Assembly (NCBI RefSeq): GCF_013456555.2 | Contig: NZ_CP059154.1 | Span: 1,302,001-1,366,000, forward strand | Direction of reading: 5' to 3' | DNA from: Natrinema zhouii | GTDB taxonomy: Archaea; Halobacteriota; Halobacteria; Halobacteriales; Natrialbaceae | Length of the DNA stretch: 64,000 bases | Shown here: positions 24,472-33,636 of the stretch, in pieces | How positions within the stretch are numbered: the stretch's first letter is position 1 | Layout of the letters: each line of letters begins with the position of its first letter | The notes under the pieces: generated by a model | The model's input: the letters and a program-made list of their open reading frames with translations, nothing else | What the model was told of the DNA's origin: nothing | Database searches by the model: none | Program-made: the position numbers and the translations under genes

Positions 24472-25755
24472 ATGATCGCTATTGCCGGCGCAAAAGGAGG
24501 GTGTGGAACGACGGTTACGACGATCGGACTCGCGGAGGCCGTCGGTCGACGTGGAACGGTTTCGATCGCGGTCGACGCCGATTGCCAACTGCCGAACCTG
24601 CACGTCGCAGGCGGTGTCGATCGGACGCCGACGCTCGCGGCCCTCGAGTCCGACGCCAACGTCGAATCGGTTGTGCAACCGAGCCCGCGAACGTCGAACG
24701 CGGGGCTGCTGTCGGCCCCTGATTCGTCGGACGAGATCGACTTCGAAGCGGTGTTTGAACGGCTCGAGTCCGACACCGGCCGCGCGTTCGTGGACTGTCC
24801 GTCGGGGGCCGGACCCGACGTCGTCGAACCGCTCTCGGCGGCCGATGGGATGATCGTCGTCACGACCGATAGTGAGCGCAGCATCACCGCCGCGGAGACG
24901 ACGATCGAGATGGCTCGCCGGCTCGAGGTACCGATACTCGGAACGGTAGTGAACAGATGTGAGAGCATCCCACAGGCAGTCAGATCATGGACCGACGTCC
25001 CGGTCCTGGGCCGGGTCCCGAACGGGACATCGCCGCTGACGGACGAGGTGACTCGAGCGGCTTACGACGATATCGCGGCGACGGTCGCGACGAGAACCGC
25101 GAGGGATGGAACGGTCCCATCGTACGACGAAAGCCTGCTGCGGACCGGATGCGATCCTCTCGATCGGGCGTTCGGCGGCGGGCTGGAGCCGGGGTCCATG
25201 GTTGCGGTCGTTGCCGCGCCGGCCAGTTGCTCCGAACAGGTTCTCTCCGAGACCACCGCTGTCCGCGGGACGCTCTATCTGTCGACCGAACGGTCGGCAG
25301 CCAACGTTCAGCGGGCACTCGAAACCGTGCCGACGACGACTGGAAACCCGACGGTTCGCCGTCTCAGTCGATCGGACAGGCTCGCTGAGGCGGCGGCGAT
25401 GGCGGATAAACTCCCGACGTCGTCCACGCTGATTATCGATCCCGTGAACGCACTCGAGCGGCACGATCGGGACGAGTACGTCTCGTTTCTCGACGACCTC
25501 AAAGAACAGCTGGTCGCAACCGGGAGCATCGGGCTGTTACACTGTCTAAATGGACCGGCAATACCGTCGAATCGAACTGTGACGACGCACGCGGCCGATG
25601 CGGTCTTCGAGATCGCGGCAGTCACGCCTGAGGCCAGTGCGGACGTCGAGCACTATCTCTCGGTTCCGAAGTGCAGAGCCGACGGGACGATGACGGAACC
25701 GATCGAACTCGAGTTCGGAGACGAGACGGATGGTCCGATCCGTGGCGGTTTCTGA
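24472..25755 (+). CDS. MinD-like/KaiC-like fusion with degenerate P-loops
   Basis: Encodes 427 aa. Residues 1-210 are a MinD/ParA-type domain: AGAKGGCGTTVTT replaces KGGVGKST, keeping the signature first Lys but losing the P-loop Lys; Asp switches are VDADCQLPN and FVDCPSGAG. Residues 225-427 look RecA/KaiC-like (GCDPLDRAFGGGLEPGSMV), but the P-loop is VAAPASCSEQ, without GKT. Both sites therefore look impaired for ATP hydrolysis. A halobacterial family (recalled as DUF7125) has this fusion. It lies next to a pilus-like locus and convergent with a canonical MinD gene. Confidence 0.85.
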   Translation: MIAIAGAKGGCGTTVTTIGLAEAVGRRGTVSIAVDADCQLPNLHVAGGVDRTPTLAALESDANVESVVQPSPRTSNAGLLSAPDSSDEIDFEAVFERLESDTGRAFVDCPSGAGPDVVEPLSAADGMIVVTTDSERSITAAETTIEMARRLEVPILGTVVNRCESIPQAVRSWTDVPVLGRVPNGTSPLTDEVTRAAYDDIAATVATRTARDGTVPSYDESLLRTGCDPLDRAFGGGLEPGSMVAVVAAPASCSEQVLSETTAVRGTLYLSTERSAANVQRALETVPTTTGNPTVRRLSRSDRLAEAAAMADKLPTSSTLIIDPVNALERHDRDEYVSFLDDLKEQLVATGSIGLLHCLNGPAIPSNRTVTTHAADAVFEIAAVTPEASADVEHYLSVPKCRADGTMTEPIELEFGDETDGPIRGGF

Positions 25756-25793
25756 CCTGCTCGCTACGGTGCAACAGACTCAGATTGGATCGA

Positions 25794-26492
25794 TCAGTAA
25801 ACACCGATCCGGTCGGTGAGTCGTTTCTCGCAGCGTTCGATCCGCTGTGCGACCGTCCGAACGGCGTCGACGGCCGGGCAGTCGGGATGGACGTCGCAAA
25901 CGGGACGACAGCGCTCCTGGGCGTCAGCGACCGCCGGCAGTTCCTCGATACTGATCGCTGGCGCGCCGAAGTGCCGTTCGGCGCGGTCACCGATTCGGTC
26001 GATGGCCGCAGTGTCGACTCTGTTGAGGACCACGGCTGCGATCGGCGTCTCGAGATCGAGGGCGAGCCGCTTCGTCCGGAGCGCATCGGTCAGAGCCGGC
26101 TCGGTCGGCGTCGTCACGAGGACGGTTAGCTGGGCGCACTCGAGTTGTCGGCCTACGTCACGTGCCAGCCCGGCGGGACAGTCGACGACGACGCGGCCGA
26201 ACTCGCGTTCGATCCGCTTGACGACTCGCGGAAACGCGGTCAGGTCCGCAGCGCGTGCACCGGCGAGCGTTCGCCCACACGGGAGGACGCGAACCGCATC
26301 TCGGCGGTCGATCGCCTCGATCGGGTCGGCGCGTCCGGACAACACGTCGTGGAGGTCTGGGCCGTGACCGCGAGGGAGATCAGCGGTCGTGAGGTCGCCG
26401 TCGACGACGACTGCGTCCAGTTCGCGACCGAGATTCACTGCGAGCGTCGATTTGCCGACACCGCCTTTGCCGCCGCTGACGGAGACGATCAT
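25794..26492 (-). CDS. MinD/ParA-family ATPase, canonical
   Basis: Encodes 232 aa. The deviant Walker A GGKGGVGKST is at 7-16, switch I is VVVDGDLTTADL near residue 32 and switch II is VVVDCPAGLARD near residue 97. The C-terminus lacks an obvious membrane-targeting helix, and a Cys pair sits near residue 200. In haloarchaea several MinD paralogues position motility or chemosensory structures, so a role with the nearby pilus-like locus is plausible. The start overlaps the previous gene's stop (ATGA). Convergent with the fusion gene. Confidence 0.88.
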   Translation of the reverse strand: MIVSVSGGKGGVGKSTLAVNLGRELDAVVVDGDLTTADLPRGHGPDLHDVLSGRADPIEAIDRRDAVRVLPCGRTLAGARAADLTAFPRVVKRIEREFGRVVVDCPAGLARDVGRQLECAQLTVLVTTPTEPALTDALRTKRLALDLETPIAAVVLNRVDTAAIDRIGDRAERHFGAPAISIEELPAVADAQERCRPVCDVHPDCPAVDAVRTVAQRIERCEKRLTDRIGVY

Positions 26493-26920
26493 TGCTGCCG
26501 TTCGAGAACGTCGGTCGTCGGTTTCCACGCGGTCAGTGACGCGAGCGCGTCGGCCGCGTTCGTCGACCGATCGATCGTGGCCCGCCGAGCGGAGACCGCT
26601 TCGATCGGCGGCTCCACGGGTGCTGCATGGCTCGCGAAGCCGATCCCGCGGCGCTGATTCGGAGCGACGATCCCGTTCCAGCCGGAGTCAGTCCATTCGG
26701 CGGCTGGATCCGATCCGCGAACGGGGGGCCAGATCGGCCCGTCGAGCCGGCTGTCGATCCGGACTCGCTGCGGCGTCGTCGCGGTGGTCGCGACGGTCGC
26801 CGAAACCAGCGTCACTCCCTCGGTCCGGTCGATCTCCCAGTCGAGTTCGATCACGGCCGTGTTGGCCGCTCGATATCGTATAAAGGTGATTGCCGGATCA
26901 GGCGACGGAGTCAAACTCAC
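26489..26920 (-). CDS. Hypothetical protein (DUF7857-like)
   Basis: Encodes 143 aa. Beta-rich N-terminal half (NTAVIELDWEIDRTEGVTLVSATVATT), then RVRIDSRLDGPIWPP and a GWNGIVAPNQRRGIGFASHA segment. This looks like a small beta-sandwich-type domain followed by a helical tail. The start is GTG 26920, overlapping the end of the decarboxylase gene by 23 bp; the stop overlaps the MinD start. Tight operon of psd-like, this gene and minD. Function unknown; DUF number recalled, not verified. Confidence 0.75.
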   Translation of the reverse strand: MSLTPSPDPAITFIRYRAANTAVIELDWEIDRTEGVTLVSATVATTATTPQRVRIDSRLDGPIWPPVRGSDPAAEWTDSGWNGIVAPNQRRGIGFASHAAPVEPPIEAVSARRATIDRSTNAADALASLTAWKPTTDVLERQQ

Positions 26921-27623
26921 CGGCCAGCGCGTCGGCCGATGACTCGAGCACGACGGTCTCCCCGGCAGTCATCGAGTCCCCGATCTCGACGGCGATATCC
27001 TCGACGTCGACCGTCGGCGGAAAGAGCAGGTCGACGCGACTACCGAAAGCGATGTGGCCGACCCGTTCGCCGCGATCGAGGTCGTCGCCGCGCTCGGCGT
27101 AGGGGTGGATGCGACGGGCGAACGCGCCGGCGATCAACGTTACCTCGGCGTCGTGGTCGGGTTCGTCGGGGTGGGCGTTCGGGTCGTCCGCTGCGATTGA
27201 TTCCGTCCCGTCACCATCGGCTTCCGCTGACGGCAGTTGTGAAGAATCGGTCTCGAAGCGGACGTGGACGCGTTCGTTCCGATCGGACTCCTTCGAGAAG
27301 GCCGGGCGGTTCGCACCGGAGACGTGTTCGACGTCGGTGACGCGACCCGCGAAGGGGGCGCGAACGACGTGGACGTGCCAGACGTTCATGAAGACGCCCA
27401 GGCGAACCCGGTCGCCTTCCTCGCGGAGCACGGAGACGTTCCCGTCGGCCGGCGAGACGACGCCCGTCGGCGGCGGAGAGCGCTCGGGGTCGCGAAAGAA
27501 TGCGAGGGTTCCGGCACCGACCGCGAGCGCGAGGAGGCTCGCCGTAACGCTGATGAGAAGGGCAAACGGGGCAGCGAGCAACGGAACGATGGCGTACTTC
27601 CAGGCCCCCGGCGCGACGTTCAT
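26898..27623 (-). CDS. psd: Phosphatidylserine/archaetidylserine decarboxylase
   Basis: Encodes 241 aa. It is a pyruvoyl-type decarboxylase forming ethanolamine-type polar lipids at the membrane. Two N-terminal hydrophobic helices lie at about residues 10-40, followed by FFRDPERSPP, VVSPADGNV, the FMNVWHVHVVRAPFAG segment and the C-terminal IAFGSRVDLLFP, where autocleavage between G194 and S195 would create the pyruvoyl group. It is the short type without the bacterial LGST motif. An acidic insertion of about 40 residues in the middle is a halophilic feature. In archaea the substrate is archaetidylserine. ATG 27623 chosen. Confidence 0.9.
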   Translation of the reverse strand: MNVAPGAWKYAIVPLLAAPFALLISVTASLLALAVGAGTLAFFRDPERSPPPTGVVSPADGNVSVLREEGDRVRLGVFMNVWHVHVVRAPFAGRVTDVEHVSGANRPAFSKESDRNERVHVRFETDSSQLPSAEADGDGTESIAADDPNAHPDEPDHDAEVTLIAGAFARRIHPYAERGDDLDRGERVGHIAFGSRVDLLFPPTVDVEDIAVEIGDSMTAGETVVLESSADALAGEFDSVA

Positions 27624-27702
27624 AGCGGTGGTAACGGGATCGAATCGTATGGCCGTTACGGATGAGACGGAGCGAACCGCGGCCGGAGACGTCACCGAAG
27701 CG

Positions 27703-29739
27703 CTACCGTGAGCCGTCGGCCGGGATCGTGAAGGTAAACGTCGACCCCTCGCCGGGTTCGGCGTCGACCCAAATCTCCCCGCCGTGGCGTTCCACGATGC
27801 GACGACAGAGCGCGAGCCCGATCCCCGTCCCATCGTACTCCTCGCGAGTGTGGAGCCGCTGGAATACCTGAAACACGCGATCTTGATCGTCGGGATCGAT
27901 GCCGATCCCGTCGTCCCGAACCGAGATCTCCCAGTTTCTACCGCGCTGCTCGGCGGTGACGTCCACCTGTGGTGACTTGTCGCCGCTGTACTCGATCGCG
28001 TTCGAGAGCAGGTTCTGGAACAGCTGGCGGAGCTGTCGCGAGTCGCCCTGCACCTCGGGTAACGGCTCGACGGCGATCTCGGCGTCGGATTGCTCGACCA
28101 TCATCTGCAGATCTGTCAGGACGTCCGCGAGCACGGCGTCGAGGTCGACGGGTTCGAACGGGTCGCCCTGCGTGTCGATTCGAGAGTACTCGAGCAGGCC
28201 GTCGATCATCTCGCTCATGCGGTTTGCGCCGTCGACCGCGTAATCGATGAACTCCCGGCCGTCCGCATCGAGTTCGGCGGCGTACCGGCTCTCGATCAAC
28301 TGGAGATAACTCGAGATCATCCGCAAGGGCTCTTGCAGATCGTGGGAGGCGGCATAGGCGAACTGCTCGAGTCGTTCGTTCGAGGCCTCGAGCTCCGAAA
28401 CCGTCTCGTTGAGGCGTCGCTCGTATCCCTGGCGCTCGATCGCCGTCGCGATGATCGTGGCGACGCTCTCGAGGAAGTCGACGTCGTGGTCGGCGAACTC
28501 CCGTCGATCGGTGTCGTAGACGTCGAGGACGCCCCACGGATCTGCTGTCGGGCCGATGGTGACGGTGATCCCGCTCCGGACGTCGCGGTCGGGCACCAGC
28601 GACGGCCCGTCGAACCGCGGGTCGCTCTCGAGGTCCTCGATCACGACGGGGCCGCCGTCCGCCAGTGCGGCGGCAGCGATCGAACCCGCCGCGGGCGTCG
28701 TCTCACCGTCGGCGACGTCGAAGCCGGTACCGGCCCGGAGCCGAAGGACGGCTCCGTCGGGGCCCGCCGCGTCGTGTTCGAAGACGGTCGCGTACTCCGC
28801 GTCGAGCGCCGCAGTGACCAGTTCCGTCGTCTTCTCGAGCATATCGTCGATATCCGCGTTCTCGAGGGCGCGCCGGCCGAGGTACGAGACCGACTCGAGC
28901 TGGACCACCTTCTCCGTCAGGGTTTGCTCGGCCTCCTTGCGCGGTGAGATATCCCGAAAGAGGCCGACGAAGTAGCGATCACCGTCGAAGGTGAAGTCGG
29001 TGAGCGAGACGCCGAGGGGGACCTCGTGGCCGTCCGTGTGTTGGCCCGGCAACTCGACGTAGGACCAGTTGATGTTTCGCTCACCGGTCTCGAGGTAGCG
29101 CTGGAGCGCGGAGAGGTGGCTCTGGCGCAGTCGCTCCGGGATGATCTCGACCTTGCTCGATCCGACGAGTTCGTCGGGGTCGTGCCCGAGAATGCGCTCG
29201 ACAGCGGGGTTGGCGTACTGGATGTCGCTGTCCGTATCGAGGACGATGATGCCGTCGGGGAGGGCGTTGGCCAGCGCCTCGAAGGTTCGGCCGTACGTGA
29301 GATTGGAGTCGGACGCGGCCGACGAGCGGGCGGGAACGTGCTGTTGGCGGACGATTCCAGTGATCACTGGCTCCCGTTCGGTGTCGTCCTGCGGCCGTCG
29401 CTCGAGGTGGACGGTACAGGGAACCGTCTCCGTCTTCGTTCGAATCGAAACCGGCGTCGACGCCGGCGACGACTCCCCTTCGTCGAGCTCCGAAACGAGT
29501 GACTCGAGGGTCGTTCCGTCCTCGAAAAGCGCGTCGAACGGCAGTTCGTCGAGTTCGGTCCGCGTGTAGCCCGTCAACCGCGTGAACGCGTCGTTACCAT
29601 CGACGATCGTTCCGGTCGGTGCGACTCGAAAGCACGCGATGTCCGCTGCCTCGAGTAGCCCCTCCAGCCGGGCGGGGAACGAACCGACTTCGGACTCGTC
29701 CGCAGCCACGGACGGGTCATTTGACGGGCCGGGCTCCAT
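27703..29739 (-). CDS. PAS-PAS-GAF sensor histidine kinase
   Basis: Encodes 678 aa. PAS domains lie at about 25-130 (IACFRVAPTGTIVDGNDAF) and 150-270 (DGIIVLDTDSDIQYANPA), a GAF domain at about 290-435, a HisKA domain with the phospho-acceptor His in YAASHDLQEPLRM near residue 463, and a HATPase with N box NLLSNAIEY, G1 DDGIGID and G2 GTGIGLALC. There are no membrane segments, so it senses a cytoplasmic signal, possibly redox or light, through PAS/GAF. No response regulator gene is adjacent. Common haloarchaeal architecture. Confidence 0.93.
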   Translation of the reverse strand: MEPGPSNDPSVAADESEVGSFPARLEGLLEAADIACFRVAPTGTIVDGNDAFTRLTGYTRTELDELPFDALFEDGTTLESLVSELDEGESSPASTPVSIRTKTETVPCTVHLERRPQDDTEREPVITGIVRQQHVPARSSAASDSNLTYGRTFEALANALPDGIIVLDTDSDIQYANPAVERILGHDPDELVGSSKVEIIPERLRQSHLSALQRYLETGERNINWSYVELPGQHTDGHEVPLGVSLTDFTFDGDRYFVGLFRDISPRKEAEQTLTEKVVQLESVSYLGRRALENADIDDMLEKTTELVTAALDAEYATVFEHDAAGPDGAVLRLRAGTGFDVADGETTPAAGSIAAAALADGGPVVIEDLESDPRFDGPSLVPDRDVRSGITVTIGPTADPWGVLDVYDTDRREFADHDVDFLESVATIIATAIERQGYERRLNETVSELEASNERLEQFAYAASHDLQEPLRMISSYLQLIESRYAAELDADGREFIDYAVDGANRMSEMIDGLLEYSRIDTQGDPFEPVDLDAVLADVLTDLQMMVEQSDAEIAVEPLPEVQGDSRQLRQLFQNLLSNAIEYSGDKSPQVDVTAEQRGRNWEISVRDDGIGIDPDDQDRVFQVFQRLHTREEYDGTGIGLALCRRIVERHGGEIWVDAEPGEGSTFTFTIPADGSR

Positions 29740-29834
29740 TGACCCGAATTTAATCGGAATGTAGATAAGCGCTGTGGAACGGGTAGTGAGAGTCAGTCAG
29801 TTGGTCGGACGGCGGTCGTTGCTCCTGAAACCTG

Positions 29835-32726
29835 TTAGTCCCAGAACGCCTGCGTCCGCGCGTATTCGCGCTCCTTCGAGAGGATATCCCGATAGAATTC
29901 GGCTTCGTCCTCGCGGAGTTTGTTGATAATCTGGGCGGCGTTGTGCGGACCGACGCCGCGGGCGGCCATCGCGATGACGGCCTGTTTGCCGTGGCTCTGG
30001 ACGAGGCTCGCGGCCCGGAAGGCGCGTTCGGTCATCTCCCGTTGCTCGTCGTCTTTCTCCTGAGACCGGACCGCCTGCACGACCTCGTCGGCCCACGGGT
30101 TCAGGGAGGCGATCCGCGTCGACCCGCACTCGGGGCACTCGGGCTGGTCGGGTACTCGCTTGACTTTCGTCTTCACCTTCCACTCCGTGCAGTGGGTACA
30201 CAGCAGAATGACCCGGTCGTTCTGAATCCGCTCCCTGACCGTCTTGATGACGCTCGCGTCGGCGTTTTCGGGCGCGAGCAGCTCCTTGCCGCCCGACGAG
30301 CGACCGCCCAATCCGATCGGCGTCCGACCGCGGTGAGTCACCAACTCGAGGTCGCCCGACTGGATTCCCGCGAGCACCGAACTCGCGCGCTCGACGTCCA
30401 GATCCTCGTGGAACACCTCCCGAATCGCTTCCTCGTACATCGGCGTGTCCTCGAGCGCCGCCAGCAATCGGTCGTTCGAGATACGGCCTGATCCCCGATT
30501 CTGCCAGCGCTTGAGCGCGCCGAACTTCGCCGACACTTGCGCGAGTCGAAAGGCCAGCGCGTCCGAGCGCTTGAGCCCGAGTTCGACGATCGCCTCGACG
30601 TGGTCGGGATCGGTCTCCTCGAGCACCGCGAGCACGTCGCTCGTCGCGATCGAGTTGGGCACCTCGAGTTCGATCCGGTAGGGATCGGTCTCGAGGCCGA
30701 CAGACGACCCCGCACGCTGACCGAGCAGTGCGGAGAGGATCCGACCGAGCGTCTCGTTCGCCGTGTGGCCGAAGGGCGCGTTGAGCACGATCGTTCGTCC
30801 CTGTCGCTCGAGGACGAGCCGGTCGGCCGTCGGCATCGGCGCGTCGGCATCGATCTGTTGCTCGAGTTGGGTGCAGGCCTCGGTCAGGGTGTACTCGTCG
30901 GACGGATAGCGGCCCGCGAGTTCGCGGCCGACCGCGGCGGCGTCGGCACCGGCCTCCAGTTGGGGCTCCGCGACGGCCCGAATTTCGCCGACCTCGCCGG
31001 CGACCGCGGCGGGGACGGGGATCTCCTGGCCGATCCACGACGGGACCTCGCCCGCGGGGTCCTCGATCGGGCTGACCTTGACTCGAGCCTCTTCGTCGTC
31101 GATTTCGGCGATCCGCCACATCTCGCCGCGCTGGATGAACACCTCGCCGGGCTGGGCGAAGTTGACGACGAATCGCTCGTCCAGGGTCCCGATCTGGCCC
31201 CCCGAGGCGATATCGTGGACCTCGTAGGTCTCCTCGTCCGGGATCATCGAGAGATTGGCGTAGACGTACTGCCAGGTGCCGCCAGTAGTCTCGATGCGGT
31301 CTTCGGCCTCGTCGAACCAGAGGATCCGATTCCGATGCAGTTCGGAGATAATCTCGCGGACGGTCGCTTCGGGGACGGTCCGGAACGGGTACGCCCGCGT
31401 GACCGTCTCGACGGCCTCGTCGACGTACGTATCTCCACGGCTCTGGACGATCGCCGGGAGCTGATTCGCGACCACGTCCAGACTGCCCTCGTGGATCGCC
31501 GCTGGCTCGACCTCGCCGTCGCGGGCCCGGCGGGCGATCGAAAGCGCCTCGAACGTGTCGTCGGGCCGCGTCGTGACGATCGTCCCGCTCGAGACTTCGT
31601 CCTGTCGGTGGCCCGCGCGACCGATCCGCTGGAGGAGTCGGGTGACCTGTCGGGGACTCTTGTACTGGATCACGTGGTCGACCTGTCCCACATCGATTCC
31701 GAGCTCCATCGAGGACGTACACAGTAGCCCGTCGATCCCGCCGGCCTTGAATCGGTCCTCGACGTCGATTCGGGCCTCCTTCGAGAGCGAGCCGTGGTGG
31801 ACCCCGATCGGCAGGTCGAGTTCCTTGAATCGCGAGCCGAGCGCCTCTGCTGTCTGCCGCGTATTGACGAAAATGAGCGTCGACTCGTGTTTCTCGACCA
31901 GGTCCCGAATCAGCCGGACGTGGCTGGCCGTGTCGGCCTCGGTCATGAGTTCGCCGGCCAGCCGTTCGTCCTCCTCGGTCACCGCGGGCTCGCGGACCGT
32001 CACGTCGACGTTGCTTCCGACGTCGATCTCGCGAATCTCGCAGGGGCGGCCGCCGGTGAGGAACTGGCCGACCTCCCCCGGATCGCCGACGGTCGCCGAG
32101 AGCCCGATCCGCTGGAACGGGCCGGCGAGGTCCCGGAGTCGCTCGAGGCCGATCGCCAACTGCGCGCCTCGCTTGGACGCCGCGAGTTCGTGCACTTCGT
32201 CGATCACGACGTGAGAGACGTCCTCGAGCGCCTCCCGCAACCGCTTCCCGGTGAGCATCGCTTGCACGGTCTCGGGCGTCGTGACCAGCACGTCCGGCGG
32301 GTTCTCCGCCTGCTTCCCCCGCTGATACTGGGTCGTGTCGCCGTGGCGAACGTCGACCTCGAGGTCGAGGTAGTCGCCCCACCACTCGAGGCGCTCGCGC
32401 ATGTCTCGGTTGAGCGCCCGCAGTGGGGTGATGTAGAGCGCACCGAAGCCCTCCGGCGGACCACCGTCGGAGGTTTCCGCCGACGAGGATCGCCTCGCCG
32501 TGCTCGGCTCACCGTCACCTGCCACGAGGTGATCGAAGACGGGTAACATCGCCGTCTCGGTCTTGCCACTGCCGGTAGGTGCGATCACCAGCGTGTTCTC
32601 GCCGGCCGACAGCGGCGGAATCGCCAATCGCTGCGGTGCCGTCGGCTGCGAGAAGCCGCGTTCGGAGAGCGCCCCCCGAACCGTCGATCCGAGGCGCGTA
32701 AACGCCGCGACGTCCCCGTCTGTCAT
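29835..32726 (-). CDS. lhr: Lhr-type ATP-dependent DNA helicase
   Basis: Encodes 963 aa. SF2 helicase core: Q-motif region PTAPQRLAIPP, Walker A IAPTGSGKTET near residue 50, DEVH near residue 177, SATVG near residue 213, then motif VI RIGRAGHR in the second RecA domain. The Lhr-type C-terminal half follows, with winged helix and beta-barrel. A CxxC-CxxC zinc finger lies near residues 843-867 (CTHC and CPEC). The archaeal Lhr family acts in DNA repair and recombination. Length is close to the archaeal norm (about 900-950 aa). Confidence 0.93.
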   Translation of the reverse strand: MTDGDVAAFTRLGSTVRGALSERGFSQPTAPQRLAIPPLSAGENTLVIAPTGSGKTETAMLPVFDHLVAGDGEPSTARRSSSAETSDGGPPEGFGALYITPLRALNRDMRERLEWWGDYLDLEVDVRHGDTTQYQRGKQAENPPDVLVTTPETVQAMLTGKRLREALEDVSHVVIDEVHELAASKRGAQLAIGLERLRDLAGPFQRIGLSATVGDPGEVGQFLTGGRPCEIREIDVGSNVDVTVREPAVTEEDERLAGELMTEADTASHVRLIRDLVEKHESTLIFVNTRQTAEALGSRFKELDLPIGVHHGSLSKEARIDVEDRFKAGGIDGLLCTSSMELGIDVGQVDHVIQYKSPRQVTRLLQRIGRAGHRQDEVSSGTIVTTRPDDTFEALSIARRARDGEVEPAAIHEGSLDVVANQLPAIVQSRGDTYVDEAVETVTRAYPFRTVPEATVREIISELHRNRILWFDEAEDRIETTGGTWQYVYANLSMIPDEETYEVHDIASGGQIGTLDERFVVNFAQPGEVFIQRGEMWRIAEIDDEEARVKVSPIEDPAGEVPSWIGQEIPVPAAVAGEVGEIRAVAEPQLEAGADAAAVGRELAGRYPSDEYTLTEACTQLEQQIDADAPMPTADRLVLERQGRTIVLNAPFGHTANETLGRILSALLGQRAGSSVGLETDPYRIELEVPNSIATSDVLAVLEETDPDHVEAIVELGLKRSDALAFRLAQVSAKFGALKRWQNRGSGRISNDRLLAALEDTPMYEEAIREVFHEDLDVERASSVLAGIQSGDLELVTHRGRTPIGLGGRSSGGKELLAPENADASVIKTVRERIQNDRVILLCTHCTEWKVKTKVKRVPDQPECPECGSTRIASLNPWADEVVQAVRSQEKDDEQREMTERAFRAASLVQSHGKQAVIAMAARGVGPHNAAQIINKLREDEAEFYRDILSKEREYARTQAFWD

Positions 32727-32831
32727 CGAAACGCGCTAGGGGCGAACGGCGGATAAGGGCCACGTTTCCGGTCAGTTACTCACGACTGAAGTCGCGGTCT
32801 TTCGCCTCGCTTTCGTCTCCGCGAGGGGGAC

Positions 32832-33506
32832 TCACTCTTCGGTTTCCTCGTCGCGATCGCCGACAGACTCCGCGCCAGTATCGTCATCGACGAGATCGTC
32901 TGCGACGTCTTCGTCGACCGTCATTTCGCCCGGTTCCGCCGGTTCGTCTTGCACGTCGGACTCGGCGCGCTCGGTGATCTCCTCGTCCGAGCGGTCGTCG
33001 CTGAAGCCGGTGTTCGTCTCCGTCTCGTCGATCGCGCTGTCGTCCTCATCCGTCCCGCTTTCGTCGAGTTCGTCGCCGTTGCGCTCGTCCAGACCCGTCA
33101 CGTCGGATTCGTCGCCATCCTCGGTCGTCTCGGTAGACGACTCGAGATCGGACTCGCTCTCGGACGCCTCGCTTCTGGGCCCCTCGATGGCGATCTCCGT
33201 GATGTCGTCGGGAACGGTCTGACTGGTTCGGTTCCGGATCGTCTCGATCCGATCGTCGGGAACGGCGTCCACGGCACGGTTCTGGACCTCGTCGGGGACG
33301 GTCTCAGCGGCTCGCTCCTGAATTTCGTCGACTGCGGGGATCGCGTCTCTCGAGTCCAGAAGTCGCGACACGGCGTACGCGAGCACGAAGACCCCGGTGG
33401 CGACGAGAAGGTATCTGGCGAGGCCACCCGTCGACGAGGAGTCAGCCGTCGATTCCGGTCCGGACGCTGCGGTCGCTCGATCGCGGGCGGGTGTTCGAAG
33501 TCGCAT
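32832..33506 (-). CDS. Single-pass membrane protein with long acidic tail
   Basis: Encodes 224 aa. One hydrophobic helix (ARYLLVATGVFVLAYAVSRL, about residues 27-46) separates a short basic N-terminus from a long, highly acidic, low-complexity C-terminal region (D, E, S, T). Short repeats of the AAETVPDEVQ/AVDAVPDD/RTSQTVPDD type occur at about 60-105. No catalytic motif seen. ATG 33506 is used; an in-frame ATG at 33581 would add 25 residues. Function unknown. Confidence 0.65.
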   Translation of the reverse strand: MRLRTPARDRATAASGPESTADSSSTGGLARYLLVATGVFVLAYAVSRLLDSRDAIPAVDEIQERAAETVPDEVQNRAVDAVPDDRIETIRNRTSQTVPDDITEIAIEGPRSEASESESDLESSTETTEDGDESDVTGLDERNGDELDESGTDEDDSAIDETETNTGFSDDRSDEEITERAESDVQDEPAEPGEMTVDEDVADDLVDDDTGAESVGDRDEETEE

Positions 33507-33636
33507 TACGATCCGTACGAGCGCAGTCGGCAAGTGGATTCGGGGTGAGAACGCCGGCAGCGATTCTGCTTCGGCCGGCATCGCTCGGTCAACACCACTC
33601 GATCGATATTACTTAATCGGCAGCACTCGATCGCAG

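Noticed and set aside
29797..32385. 862-codon minus-strand ORF in another frame of the Lhr gene
   Set aside because: Arginine-rich, proline-rich translation typical of shadow frames in GC-rich genes; Lhr has clear motifs in its own frame.
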